Shown piece by piece: positions 14,323 through 21,206 of a stretch of DNA of 21,206 bases (position 1 is its first letter; each line of letters opens with the position of its first letter). Source of the stretch: H111-94 sp034436045. Its GTDB lineage: Bacteria; Chloroflexota; Ktedonobacteria; Ktedonobacterales; Ktedonobacteraceae. The translations under genes and the position numbers were made by a program. A model generated the notes under the pieces. That model saw only the letters and a list, made by a program, of their open reading frames with translations, did not search any database and was not told the DNA's origin. The stretch spans positions 1 through 21,206 of the forward strand of contig DAOTVZ010000061.1 in assembly GCA_034436045.1 (NCBI GenBank), written 5' to 3'.

Positions 14323-15015
14323 ATGACAACAGACAACAGAGAGCAGGAAAAAGCAACCGTGATCATATCTTCAGCACCGAGAGAACAGGTACTGCCCCAA
14401 CGCGCCAACGACCTGATGGCATTATTACGTGGTCGCCGCAGTGTGCGTAAATACCAGGATCGCCCGGTTACGCACGCACAGATCGAGCAAATCCTGGAGG
14501 CGGCACGCTGGGCACCTTCGCCACACGGACGCCAACCCTGGCGTTTTATCGTCATCCAGGCACAAACAACAAAAGCACGCCTGGCGGAATATATGGGCAA
14601 TGACTGGCGACGCAATCTCGCTATGGATGGCCAGGATAGCAGTGTCATCAACATTCGCCTGGCAAAGTCACGGCAGCGCATTATGCAGGCACCGGTTATC
14701 ATCCTTCCCTGTCTCTATATGGAAGACATGGATCGCTATCCCGACGCACAGCGCCAGGCCGACGAGAAGATCATGGCTATTCAGAGCATCGGCGCTGCCA
14801 TCCAGAATATGCTGCTCATGGCTTATGACCTGGGCCTGGATAGCGGCTGGATGTGCGCTCCGCTCTTCTGCCCGGAAATCGTTTGTGATGCCCTTGGTCT
14901 TGACCCACGTCTCATCCCCCAGGCGCTGATCACTGTGGGTTACGCTGCCGCCGACCCACAGCGCCGTCCCCGTTTACCGTTGGATACACTAGTAACCTAT
15001 ATAGATGAGAGGTAG
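14323..15015 (+). CDS. Nitroreductase-fold protein resembling the FbiB C-terminal domain
   Basis: FMN-binding reductase fold, 230 residues. RGRRSVRKYQDRPV (37-49) and APSPHGRQPW (64-73) are FMN/substrate-binding stretches, and SIGAAIQNMLLMAYDLGLDSGWMCAP (155-180) is the second conserved region. In mycobacterial FbiB the C-terminal half has this fold and reduces dehydro-F420-0, the product made from phosphoenolpyruvate. Adjacency to cofE (5-bp gap) and cofD (3-bp gap) strongly suggests the same role as a separate subunit. This is inference: other nitroreductase-family activities cannot be excluded from sequence. The first 25 or so residues are a polar extension. A distinct Shine-Dalgarno is not obvious, which fits translational coupling. 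Confidence 0.85.
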   Translation: MTTDNREQEKATVIISSAPREQVLPQRANDLMALLRGRRSVRKYQDRPVTHAQIEQILEAARWAPSPHGRQPWRFIVIQAQTTKARLAEYMGNDWRRNLAMDGQDSSVINIRLAKSRQRIMQAPVIILPCLYMEDMDRYPDAQRQADEKIMAIQSIGAAIQNMLLMAYDLGLDSGWMCAPLFCPEIVCDALGLDPRLIPQALITVGYAAADPQRRPRLPLDTLVTYIDER

Positions 15016-15018
15016 TTT

Positions 15019-15957
15019 ATGATTGTTGTCCTTGCAGGTGGGGTAGGTGCCGCACGCTTTTTACAGGGCGTGGTACAGGTTATCCCACAAGAAGACATTA
15101 CCGTCATCGTCAATACGGGCGATGATCGTGATTTCTATGGCCTTCACGTCTCACCCGATATCGATATCATTATGTACACGCTTGCTGGTATCGTCGATGA
15201 AACGCATGGCTGGGGCATTCGCAATGACACCTATAATACTATGCAACAGCTTACCCGCTATGGCCACGAAGACTGGTTTATGCTGGGCGACCGCGACCTT
15301 GCCACCCACATTCATCGCACCAATCTCTTACGCATAGGCAAAACACCGAGCGAGGTCGCCGAAGACCTGCGCCAGCGCTTCGGCCTGCAATTACGTCTCC
15401 TGCCTATGAGCGATCAGCCGATAGCAACGCACATTCAAACACCAGCAGGCTTGCTTCACTTCCAGGAATATATGGTCAAGCGCCGTTGTTCCGATGAAGT
15501 GCAGGATGTGATCTTTGTGGGAGCGAAAGAGGCTCGTCCAGCTCCTGGCGTCCTCGACGCTATCAAGCAGGCCGAGGCCATCCTCATCGCACCCAGCAAC
15601 CCTATCGTCAGTATTGGCAGTATTCTGGCCGTACCCGGCATTCATGACACTCTACACGAGGCCAGCGGCATGGTAGTGGCAGTAAGCCCCATCGTTGGGG
15701 GGGCACCCATCAAAGGGCCAGCCGATAAATTGATGCGCGGCCTGGGCATGAATGTCTCCGCCGTCGGTGTGGCGCGCTGCTATCGTGACTTTCTTGATGT
15801 CATGGTCATCGATACCCAGGATGCTCCCCTGGCCGACGATATCGAAGACCTGGGCATTCCAACGGTCGTCACCAACACCATCATGCGCGATAGCGAGGCC
15901 AAAGTCGCCCTGGCACGCGCCGTGCTGAGAGCCGCCGGCATCACGCCGCAATCATAG
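15019..15957 (+). CDS. cofD: 2-phospho-L-lactate transferase (FO transferase)
   Basis: Joins the activated phospho-carboxylate (lactyl- or enolpyruvyl-diphosphoguanosine) to FO, giving F420-0 or dehydro-F420-0, in the cytoplasm. The 312-residue product matches the family: VVLAGGVGAARFLQG (3-16), IVNTGDD (30-36), HVSPDID, MLGDRDLATHIHRT, and APSNPIVSIGSILAVPG with VSPIVGGAPIKGPADKLM, the GDP- and FO-site stretches. GAGAGG precedes the ATG by about 7 nt, and the start is only 3 bp after the previous stop, so it belongs to the cofE operon. Mycobacterial FbiA is the same family. Confidence 0.95.
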   Translation: MIVVLAGGVGAARFLQGVVQVIPQEDITVIVNTGDDRDFYGLHVSPDIDIIMYTLAGIVDETHGWGIRNDTYNTMQQLTRYGHEDWFMLGDRDLATHIHRTNLLRIGKTPSEVAEDLRQRFGLQLRLLPMSDQPIATHIQTPAGLLHFQEYMVKRRCSDEVQDVIFVGAKEARPAPGVLDAIKQAEAILIAPSNPIVSIGSILAVPGIHDTLHEASGMVVAVSPIVGGAPIKGPADKLMRGLGMNVSAVGVARCYRDFLDVMVIDTQDAPLADDIEDLGIPTVVTNTIMRDSEAKVALARAVLRAAGITPQS

Positions 15958-16014
15958 TGGATGTCCACGCTGCACGCTATAGATACCTGGCAAGCAGCAT
16001 AGAAATATGGCTAT

Positions 16015-16629
16015 ATGAAATACAGCGCATTGGTTCCTGTCAAATCTTTGTGTGAAGCTAAGAGCCGCCTCGCGCCTCACCTTTCTCGCGTCGAGCGAAG
16101 ACAATTGGTAATACAGATGCTGCACCACGTCTTGCACACATTGCAAGCCTGTGGGCAGTTTGAGCGCATTAGCGTAGTCAGTCCAGATACGACCGTGCTG
16201 GCAATGGCACAAGCCTGGGGTATGCACGCAATTATTGAAGAGCAACCAGGCCATAACCCCGCCCTTCACGCCGCCGCGCAGCATGAACGCACGAGAGGCA
16301 TCGATGCATTATTGACCATCTCTGCCGATCTGCCGCTTCTACGCCCGGAAGAGATCGCCAGCATGCTCCAGGCTTCACGCTGCCATGATGTCGTCTTAGC
16401 TGCCTCACGTGAGGGGACAGGAACCAATGCCGTTCTTATGCGCCCCCCTTTGATTGTTCCTTATGTCTTTGGCATCGGCAGCTTACAACGCTATCAGCAA
16501 GAGGCTCGTCAGCGCCACCTGACCAGCACCGTTATTCACAGCACGGGACTGAGCTACGACATCGATACCATCGAGGATGTTACCGGTTGGAAACAGCCGG
16601 GATGCACACCGATAACGCTATTTTCATAA
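16015..16629 (+). CDS. cofC: 2-phospho-L-lactate / phosphoenolpyruvate guanylyltransferase
   Basis: Activates the phospho-carboxylate with GTP, feeding CofD. The 204-residue product has PVKSLCEAKSRL (8-19), the nucleotide loop with Lys10 and Lys16; ISADLPLL (102-109) with the metal-binding Asp; REGTGTNAVLM (132-142); and YDIDTIEDV (181-189). These are characteristic of the CofC/FbiD family. Whether the substrate is 2-phospholactate or phosphoenolpyruvate cannot be read from sequence by eye, but the neighbouring FbiB-C-like reductase favours phosphoenolpyruvate. The gene starts 57 bp after cofD with no good Shine-Dalgarno. Its stop codon overlaps the convergent gene by 6 bp, so no terminator fits between them. 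Confidence 0.92.
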   Translation: MKYSALVPVKSLCEAKSRLAPHLSRVERRQLVIQMLHHVLHTLQACGQFERISVVSPDTTVLAMAQAWGMHAIIEEQPGHNPALHAAAQHERTRGIDALLTISADLPLLRPEEIASMLQASRCHDVVLAASREGTGTNAVLMRPPLIVPYVFGIGSLQRYQQEARQRHLTSTVIHSTGLSYDIDTIEDVTGWKQPGCTPITLFS

Positions 16630-17211
16630 CTCACGGTTTTTTCGAGGTGTCATTGCCGTTGAACCGGCATTCGGCACTGCCGAATAGATGATAGAGAGCG
16701 CCTGTGGATTCGTCCTCACCCCTATCGTGCAATAGGTAAATCCCTGTGGCAATTGGGACACCTTAACCTGCATCTCCCGATTGATCTGTTTTTCAAAATT
16801 TGTCGTCAATCCGGTCACAGCGATACCATTCAAATCCGCGTGTAAAATGTGTACCTGCAACTGACAATCCTTCACATAAGGTTGCAGCAAAACAGTAAAA
16901 CGCCGTGTGACAGAGACGCCCAATACCGTGAAACGATCTTCGCCTGTTATGGCCAGAGGGCCATTCTGCGTCATCGAGGCTTGTACATTCTGCACCGTGC
17001 CCGGCATACCCGCTGCACTAAGATTCTGTTGTGCCAATTCAGCGATATAGTCTGGACTGACCTGCACGACTATCGCACCACTAGACACAGTTGTCACGGA
17101 GTCAGGCAAGGCATCGTGAGAGATAAGAAAAGCATAGAACAACAAACCCGTTATTCCTAAGAGCAGACCTATCAGAAATGTCGCCAATGGAAATATTTTG
17201 TTTCCGGTCAA
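16624..17211 (-). CDS. Membrane-anchored extracytoplasmic protein, YpmS/LmeA-like by appearance
   Basis: The 195-residue product has one hydrophobic segment (about 6-30) followed by an outer domain. It contains VQVSPDYIAELAQQNL, a beta-rich stretch with GEDRFTVLGVSVTRRFTVLLQPYV, and LTTNFEKQINREM. The layout of short cytoplasmic end, one helix and a repeated-strand domain recalls DUF2140 (YpmS) and DUF2993 (LmeA) proteins, which have lipid-binding-like folds. This is a resemblance only. Start choice: a TTG at 17211 has AGGGGG 6 nt upstream. A GTG at 17253 in frame lies inside the 29-bp palindrome with no Shine-Dalgarno. The gene converges on cofC with a 6-bp overlap and diverges from glnA. 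Confidence 0.7.
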   Translation of the reverse strand: MTGNKIFPLATFLIGLLLGITGLLFYAFLISHDALPDSVTTVSSGAIVVQVSPDYIAELAQQNLSAAGMPGTVQNVQASMTQNGPLAITGEDRFTVLGVSVTRRFTVLLQPYVKDCQLQVHILHADLNGIAVTGLTTNFEKQINREMQVKVSQLPQGFTYCTIGVRTNPQALSIIYSAVPNAGSTAMTPRKNREL

Positions 17212-17232
17212 TCTACACCCCCTGATTACAAA

Positions 17233-17261
17233 CCATATTTGTGCATAATGCACAAATATGG
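17233..17261. promoter_or_regulatory. Perfect 29-bp palindrome, operator-like
   Basis: CCATATTTGTGCAT-A-ATGCACAAATATGG has 14-bp arms with no mismatch around one central base. It lies 21 bp upstream of the likely TTG start at 17211 and about 190 bp upstream of glnA, between divergent genes. The length and perfection point to a dimeric regulator site. No regulator is encoded next to it, and it does not fit the GlnR/TnrA spacing (TGT...ACA over 17 bp) that one might expect near glnA. Confidence 0.65.
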
Positions 17262-17331
17262 GCCATCAACTTTCGGATAAAGTGTCCATAGCATCGCAAG
17301 ATAGCGCCGTCATATGATTAAGTAGAGTTAC

Positions 17332-17358
17332 AGGAAAGCAGCGACGCGCTACTTTCCT
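17332..17358. promoter_or_regulatory. Inverted repeat in the glnA upstream region
   Basis: AGGAAAG (17332-17338) and CTTTCCT (17352-17358) are perfect arms around 13 bp. TAGAG and CTCTA just outside could extend the pairing with a bulge. An AT-rich TATATTAT (17364-17371) follows, a possible -10 box without a good -35. A shorter dyad GGCAA-TGC-TTGCC lies at about 17393-17405. Together these may be the glnA control region; no specific regulator can be named. Confidence 0.3.
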
Positions 17359-17453
17359 CTATCTATATTATGCAGATTCGCCAATACTAGCAAGGCAATG
17401 CTTGCCATACTTCCAGCAAAGGTGCAGGGTTTAGCAAGAGGAGAGGAGAATAC

Positions 17454-18890
17454 ATGACCCCTGAAGATGTCCTACAAATGGTCAAAGACAGCGGTGTAAA
17501 GATCGTAGACCTGAAATTCACCGACCTGCCTGGCTCCTGGCAACATTTTAGTGTCCCCGTCCACGAATTAAAAGCATCCACCTTTGTTGAAGGCGTGCCT
17601 TTCGACGGTTCCAGCATTCGCGGTTTCCAGACTATTGATGAAAGCGATATGCTGGTCATCCCCGACCCCAATAGCGCCATCATCGATCCTTTCACGTCGG
17701 TACCCACGCTGAGCCTGGTCTGTAATATAGCGCATCCCGGCCCCGCCGGTAAGAAGCAACCATACACTCGCGATCCGCGCTACATTGCACAAAAAGCCGA
17801 GGAGTATTTGCGCTCCACTGGCATTGCCGACACCAGCTACTTCGGCCCCGAAGCCGAGTTCTTCGTGTTCGACAGTGTGCGCTACAGTTCAACTCAGAAT
17901 GTGCAGTACGCTGAGGTCGATTCGGACGAGGCTCACTGGAATAGCGCCCGCGTCAGCGATAACAAGCCCAACCTGGGCCACCTGATGCGCACGAAGGAAG
18001 GCTACTTTCCGGTCGCACCCAACGATACCATGCAGGACCTGCGCACCGAAATGGTGCTGACCCTTGAGTCCCTCGGCGTACCTATCGAGGCTCATCACCA
18101 TGAGGTTGGCGCTCCTGGGCAGGCCGAAATCGATATTCGTTTCGACACCCTGGTGACATGCGCCGATAAGATCATGCTGTACAAATACGTGGTGAAGAAT
18201 GTCGCGCGCAAGTATGGCAAGACCGCCACATTCATGCCCAAGCCCGTCTTCGGCGATAACGGCTCCGGCATGCATACCCACCAGAGCCTGTGGAAACACG
18301 AAAGCCCGCTGTTCTATGACGCCAATGGCTATGCAGGCATCTCTCAGTTGGCTCGCTACTACATCGGCGGTATCTTGATCCACGCTCCCGCACTGCTGGC
18401 TATCGCTGCACCAACTACTAACAGCTATAAGCGTCTCGTTCCCGGCTATGAAGCCCCTGTCAATCTGGTCTTCTCGCAAGGCAACCGTAGCGCCGCCGTT
18501 CGTATCCCTAAGACCAACGCGCCGGCCGCCAAACGCATCGAGTTCCGCTCACCAGATCCAAGCGCAAATCCCTACCTGCTCTTCGCTGCTTTGTTGCTGG
18601 CCGGCCTCGACGGCATCCGTCGCCAGATTGAGCCGAGTGACCATGGCTTTGGCCCGGTGGACAAGAACCTCTATGAACTGTCGCCAGAGGAACTGCGCGA
18701 GATCCGCTCCGTCCCCGGCTCCCTCGAAGAGTCCTTACAGGCCCTTGAGAACGATCATGCTTTCTTGCTTGAAGGTGGCGTCTTCACCACCGATGTCCTG
18801 GAAAGCTATGTCAACCTCAAGCGTAGCCAGTCAGACGAAGTGCGCTTGCGCCCCGCCCCTATCGAGTTCGCCTTCTACTACGACGTGTAA
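17454..18890 (+). CDS. glnA: Glutamine synthetase type I
   Basis: Makes glutamine from glutamate, ammonia and ATP as a dodecamer in the cytoplasm. The 478-residue product is full length for GSI. Visible are DGSSIRGF, FGPEAEFFVFD (metal ligand Glu), HHHEVGAPGQAEI, the ATP-binding segment around FGDNGSGMHTHQS, NSYKRLVPGYEAP (Glu-flap and substrate region), and RIEFRSPDPSANPY. NLYELSPEEL near residue 400 keeps the Tyr that is adenylylated in GSI-beta enzymes, so covalent control is possible if an adenylyltransferase exists elsewhere. GAGGAG precedes the ATG. Regulation may involve the dyads upstream. A perfect terminator follows. Confidence 0.98.
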   Translation: MTPEDVLQMVKDSGVKIVDLKFTDLPGSWQHFSVPVHELKASTFVEGVPFDGSSIRGFQTIDESDMLVIPDPNSAIIDPFTSVPTLSLVCNIAHPGPAGKKQPYTRDPRYIAQKAEEYLRSTGIADTSYFGPEAEFFVFDSVRYSSTQNVQYAEVDSDEAHWNSARVSDNKPNLGHLMRTKEGYFPVAPNDTMQDLRTEMVLTLESLGVPIEAHHHEVGAPGQAEIDIRFDTLVTCADKIMLYKYVVKNVARKYGKTATFMPKPVFGDNGSGMHTHQSLWKHESPLFYDANGYAGISQLARYYIGGILIHAPALLAIAAPTTNSYKRLVPGYEAPVNLVFSQGNRSAAVRIPKTNAPAAKRIEFRSPDPSANPYLLFAALLLAGLDGIRRQIEPSDHGFGPVDKNLYELSPEELREIRSVPGSLEESLQALENDHAFLLEGGVFTTDVLESYVNLKRSQSDEVRLRPAPIEFAFYYDV

Positions 18891-18908
18891 TACACCTCTT
18901 ACCAGCTG

Positions 18909-18958
18909 AAACGAAGGATGGGCAACCGAACAGAGCCAGTTGCCCATCCTTCGTTTTA
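18909..18958 (+). terminator. Strong intrinsic terminator of glnA
   Basis: An 18-bp perfect stem (18909-18926 with 18939-18956; core GAAGGATGGGCAAC) has a 12-nt loop and ends in TTTT. It begins 18 nt after the glnA stop and 10 nt before the convergent ClC stop codon. The A-rich left foot means it could also work in the other direction, though the T-run there is only three. Confidence 0.92.
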
Positions 18959-18965
18959 CATCCCC

Positions 18966-21044
18966 CTACTTTTTAGGCACCTCCTGCTCAGCAGTCTCCC
19001 GCTTCTGCCCATCTTGTGTTTGTGACTGTAATTTTTGCGTTTGCTGCAACTTTCTAGTCTGCAACAAATTCACTGTTTGTAACAAATTTTGCGTTTTCCC
19101 CTTTTGTTGTTGCTCCATATACGCATCCGCCACACTGCCGTCCAGCGGCTGTGTCGCCTCAGCCTTCGCCCTGGCCTGCGCATTGCGCGTCGTGCGCCTG
19201 ATCACACGGCCCATCTTCTGTGTATCCTTGAGCAATGTGGATCGATAAGCCTTCATAATATCTGCCGCCGAAAGCCAACCCAGCACAATTCGCCCGCCTG
19301 TCTCCGCCTCCAGACTGACCACCGGTGCCCAGCTCACACGCCTGCGAGCCAAGCGCTCCAAAGCATCATCCAACGTATCCGAAGGATGAAAGACGACGAC
19401 ATCCTTGCGCATAATCTCGCGCACCAGACGCTTTTCACGCTCCTCCACCGGCACACGCTGAATATCCGCCTGCGTCAACACCCCAAGCAACCTTCCCCTC
19501 GCATCCACCACCGGGGCCCCCGTCTCTGGACGATCACTGAGCAACTGTGCAGCAGAAGCTATCGTCTGTTCCGGCGCAAAACGTACCGTCAGTTTTGCCA
19601 TCGCCTGTTGCACCGTTAACGTGCCGAGCAGAGGAAAGGTCAGTTGTAGACGATGCGCAGGTGAGTCTGCTCGTGACGGTACCTGCGCCCGATAGATCGT
19701 CGTATTACCCACAATAATCGTCGAAATGCCCACCGCTACCATCGCCGGGGCCAGTATCGAGAGATTGCCCGTCATCTCCGCCACCATAATCATTACCGCC
19801 AACGGCGCATGAGCCACACCCCCGAACAACGCCATCATTGCTACAATCACAAAAGGCGAAGGCGAATCCGGCACACCCGGCAAATGATGGAACGAGATAC
19901 GCCAGATCAAGGCTCCCACCATACTCCCAATCACCATCCCAGGCCCAAATGTTCCTGCTGCCCCTCCTGAGCCAACCGTCAAACCCGTCACCAGAATTCG
20001 TGTAAATGGCAAAATAATTACGATCCAGAGCGGTATCTGCAACAAACCTTGTGGCGACATCACTACCTGCACCCAACCATAACCCATACCCAACGCCTGC
20101 GGCACCGCCAACCCGATCAATCCTACACATAGACCTCCAATTGCAGGCTTGATAATTCTCGGTACAGGCAACCGATGAAAAAAATGCTCTATACCGAAAA
20201 ATCCGCGTGCATACAACCAGCCCAACCCACCGCAGATCAGACCAATCACAACATAGTAAGAAAGCTGTAATGGAGATGTGAACGCCAGATTACCTGTAGT
20301 AGCAAAGATAGGGTTCCAACCCTCACGCAATCCGAACACACTGTAGGCTATAATAGACGCGATCAGACCCGGAACGATAGCCTCTGTTTCCAGATCATGC
20401 AGATAGAGCAATTCACCAGCCAGAATAGCTCCACCAAGCGGTGCGCGGAATATTGCCCCAATACCAGAGCCGACACCAACCGCGATCAGAATGCGCCGAT
20501 CTTGCGCATCAAGGTGTAGTACGTTAGCCAACAATGAGCCAAACCCTGCACTGATCTGAGCCGCCGGCCCCTCACGGCCACCGGAGCCACCCGCCCCCAG
20601 CGTAATAGCCGAAGCAATCACTTTAATCACCGGAATATATGGTTTGATCGAGCCACCTGTATGAAATGCGTGAATCGCCGTATCAGCCCCATCTCCTTCT
20701 GCCTCCGGTGCCAGCGTATAAACAATAAGTCCAGATAACAGGCCTCCAAGCGCAACAACCAGCGGCAATAACCAGGGGCGCACCGCCGACCAGAGCGGCA
20801 TGACAACCGTCTTCCCCTCACCCGCCGGATCAGGAGGAAGATAGCCTACAAGAAAACCTAAGAAGAAGTTCGTTGCCAGGCGAATAGCTTCAAAGTAGAT
20901 GATGGCACCCACTCCTGCCACAATTCCTACCGCCGAGCTGATTAGAAACCACTTCAGCAGAAATTTGGGATTCTCCAGACTTTGCCGGATCCGCTCTATC
21001 GTAAAGAGGCGGCGAAGTGGCGTAATAAAGGCAATCTCTCTCAT
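18966..21044 (-). CDS. ClC-family chloride channel/transporter with two CBS domains
   Basis: Integral membrane chloride protein, 692 residues. The ClC core (about 30-450) has many hydrophobic helices, GSGGREGP (153-160) with the gating Glu158, GIGAIFRAPLGGAI (194-207), GSGGAAGTFGPG (358-369) and a candidate ion-binding Tyr451. In my alignment the second 'proton' glutamate of the E. coli antiporter (Glu203) falls on Leu212 after Glu211, as in channel-type members (Glu-Val). CBS domains at about 474-533 and 543-600 may bind nucleotides. The tail (620-692) is basic, then Gln/Thr-rich with hexapeptide repeats. ATG at 21044 has AGGAG about 12 nt upstream. Confidence 0.95.
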   Translation of the reverse strand: MREIAFITPLRRLFTIERIRQSLENPKFLLKWFLISSAVGIVAGVGAIIYFEAIRLATNFFLGFLVGYLPPDPAGEGKTVVMPLWSAVRPWLLPLVVALGGLLSGLIVYTLAPEAEGDGADTAIHAFHTGGSIKPYIPVIKVIASAITLGAGGSGGREGPAAQISAGFGSLLANVLHLDAQDRRILIAVGVGSGIGAIFRAPLGGAILAGELLYLHDLETEAIVPGLIASIIAYSVFGLREGWNPIFATTGNLAFTSPLQLSYYVVIGLICGGLGWLYARGFFGIEHFFHRLPVPRIIKPAIGGLCVGLIGLAVPQALGMGYGWVQVVMSPQGLLQIPLWIVIILPFTRILVTGLTVGSGGAAGTFGPGMVIGSMVGALIWRISFHHLPGVPDSPSPFVIVAMMALFGGVAHAPLAVMIMVAEMTGNLSILAPAMVAVGISTIIVGNTTIYRAQVPSRADSPAHRLQLTFPLLGTLTVQQAMAKLTVRFAPEQTIASAAQLLSDRPETGAPVVDARGRLLGVLTQADIQRVPVEEREKRLVREIMRKDVVVFHPSDTLDDALERLARRRVSWAPVVSLEAETGGRIVLGWLSAADIMKAYRSTLLKDTQKMGRVIRRTTRNAQARAKAEATQPLDGSVADAYMEQQQKGKTQNLLQTVNLLQTRKLQQTQKLQSQTQDGQKRETAEQEVPKK
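19017..19088. repeat. Four imperfect 18-bp units in the ClC C-terminal tail
   Basis: On the minus strand the units encode NLLQTV, NLLQTR, KLQQTQ and KLQSQT (residues 653-676), a hexapeptide pattern x-L-x-Q-x-x. Units lie at 19071-19088, 19053-19070, 19035-19052 and 19017-19034. The unit is a multiple of three, so expansion or loss would keep the frame. The segment is low complexity, probably a flexible or amphipathic cytoplasmic tail. Confidence 0.7.
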
Positions 21045-21152
21045 AATTGTTGCTATCTCCTATGTAGCTGTAGAGTCCCCGCCACAGGTTTGTGAATGGG
21101 CAGTCACCCATCTACGCTACAAAAAACTTTGAGCCGCTCCAAGAAGCTAACC

Positions 21153-21206
21153 CTATTTTAACGGCGCGATACCATGCAGAATCGCCTCCACCACCAGACC
21201 GGCATG
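21153..21206 (-). CDS. C-terminal end of a gene running off the window
   Basis: On the minus strand, a frame open from the window edge reads HAGLVVEAILHGIAPLK and stops with TAG at 21155-21153. The amphipathic helical look resembles regulator or enzyme C-termini (for example TetR-type), but 17 residues are too few to assign. A competing frame ends nearby, so the reading is tentative. Between it and the ClC start, 21045-21152 contains only a small dyad, ATGGG-CAGTCA-CCCAT (21096-21111), which may belong to the ClC promoter region. Confidence 0.4.
   Translation of the reverse strand, partial: HAGLVVEAILHGIAPLK

Noticed and set aside
17241..17253. GlnR/TnrA box before glnA
   Set aside because: The palindrome has TGT...ACA, but spaced over 15 bp rather than 17 and with different inner bases.
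17889..18479. 196-codon frame antisense to glnA
   Set aside because: A long open antisense frame is common opposite GC-biased codons; glnA is certain and the antisense product has no recognisable motif.
1..21206. CRISPR array, tRNA, rRNA, transposon ends or phage att sites
   Set aside because: No regularly spaced repeats, cloverleaf, rRNA-like sequence, transposase or integrase was visible by eye.

Overview
The window looks like chromosomal DNA from a Chloroflexota bacterium, most likely a Ktedonobacteria-like lineage. This is inference. It rests on a moderately GC-rich coding style, two Hanks-type kinases carrying zinc-ribbon/FHA/transmembrane extras, a complete tail of coenzyme F420 biosynthesis in a non-actinobacterial layout, a DUF6391-type membrane protein and GSI glutamine synthetase. 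No rRNA, tRNA, CRISPR array, insertion sequence or phage gene was recognised.

Layout. (1) 1-833 (-): N-terminal part of an exported protein of unknown family, cut by the window edge. (2) 834-1854: a 1 kb gene-poor stretch with dyads, an A17 run, a 24-bp direct repeat and a good sigma70-type promoter. (3) 1855-6021 (+): Ser/Thr kinase with zinc ribbon and FHA domain, DUF6391-like membrane protein, two-domain rhodanese sulfurtransferase, and an APH-fold kinase-like protein lacking its expected metal-binding Asp. (4) 6241-8411 (+): cytidylate-kinase-like protein, a terminator-like hairpin, then a B12-binding-type radical SAM protein with more AT-rich codon use. (5) 12031-8453 (-): Lrp/AsnC regulator, membrane-anchored Ser/Thr kinase and homoserine dehydrogenase; the last two overlap by 65 bp out of frame. 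(6) 12140-13279 (+): HDAC/acetylpolyamine amidohydrolase family enzyme, divergent from the Lrp gene.

(7) 13318-16629 (+): an operator-like palindrome, a strong promoter, a roughly 150-nt structured RNA candidate (hairpin, H-type pseudoknot, intrinsic terminator), then cofE, an FbiB-C-like flavin reductase, cofD and cofC. Together these enzymes would activate a phospho-carboxylate (CofC), join it to FO (CofD), reduce the dehydro intermediate (the nitroreductase-fold protein) and add glutamates (CofE). FO synthase is not in the window. (8) 17211-16624 (-): membrane-anchored extracytoplasmic protein, beside a perfect 29-bp palindrome. (9) 17454-18890 (+): glnA with a perfect 18-bp-stem terminator. 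(10) 21044-18966 (-): ClC chloride transporter/channel with CBS domains and a Gln-rich hexapeptide-repeat tail. (11) The last 54 bases probably hold the C-terminus of another minus-strand gene.

The most interesting item is the structured RNA with its own promoter, palindrome and terminator directly before the F420 genes. It could be an orphan riboswitch/attenuator or a stand-alone small RNA. Next in interest are the 29-bp palindrome near glnA and the repeated sites before the FHA-kinase gene.
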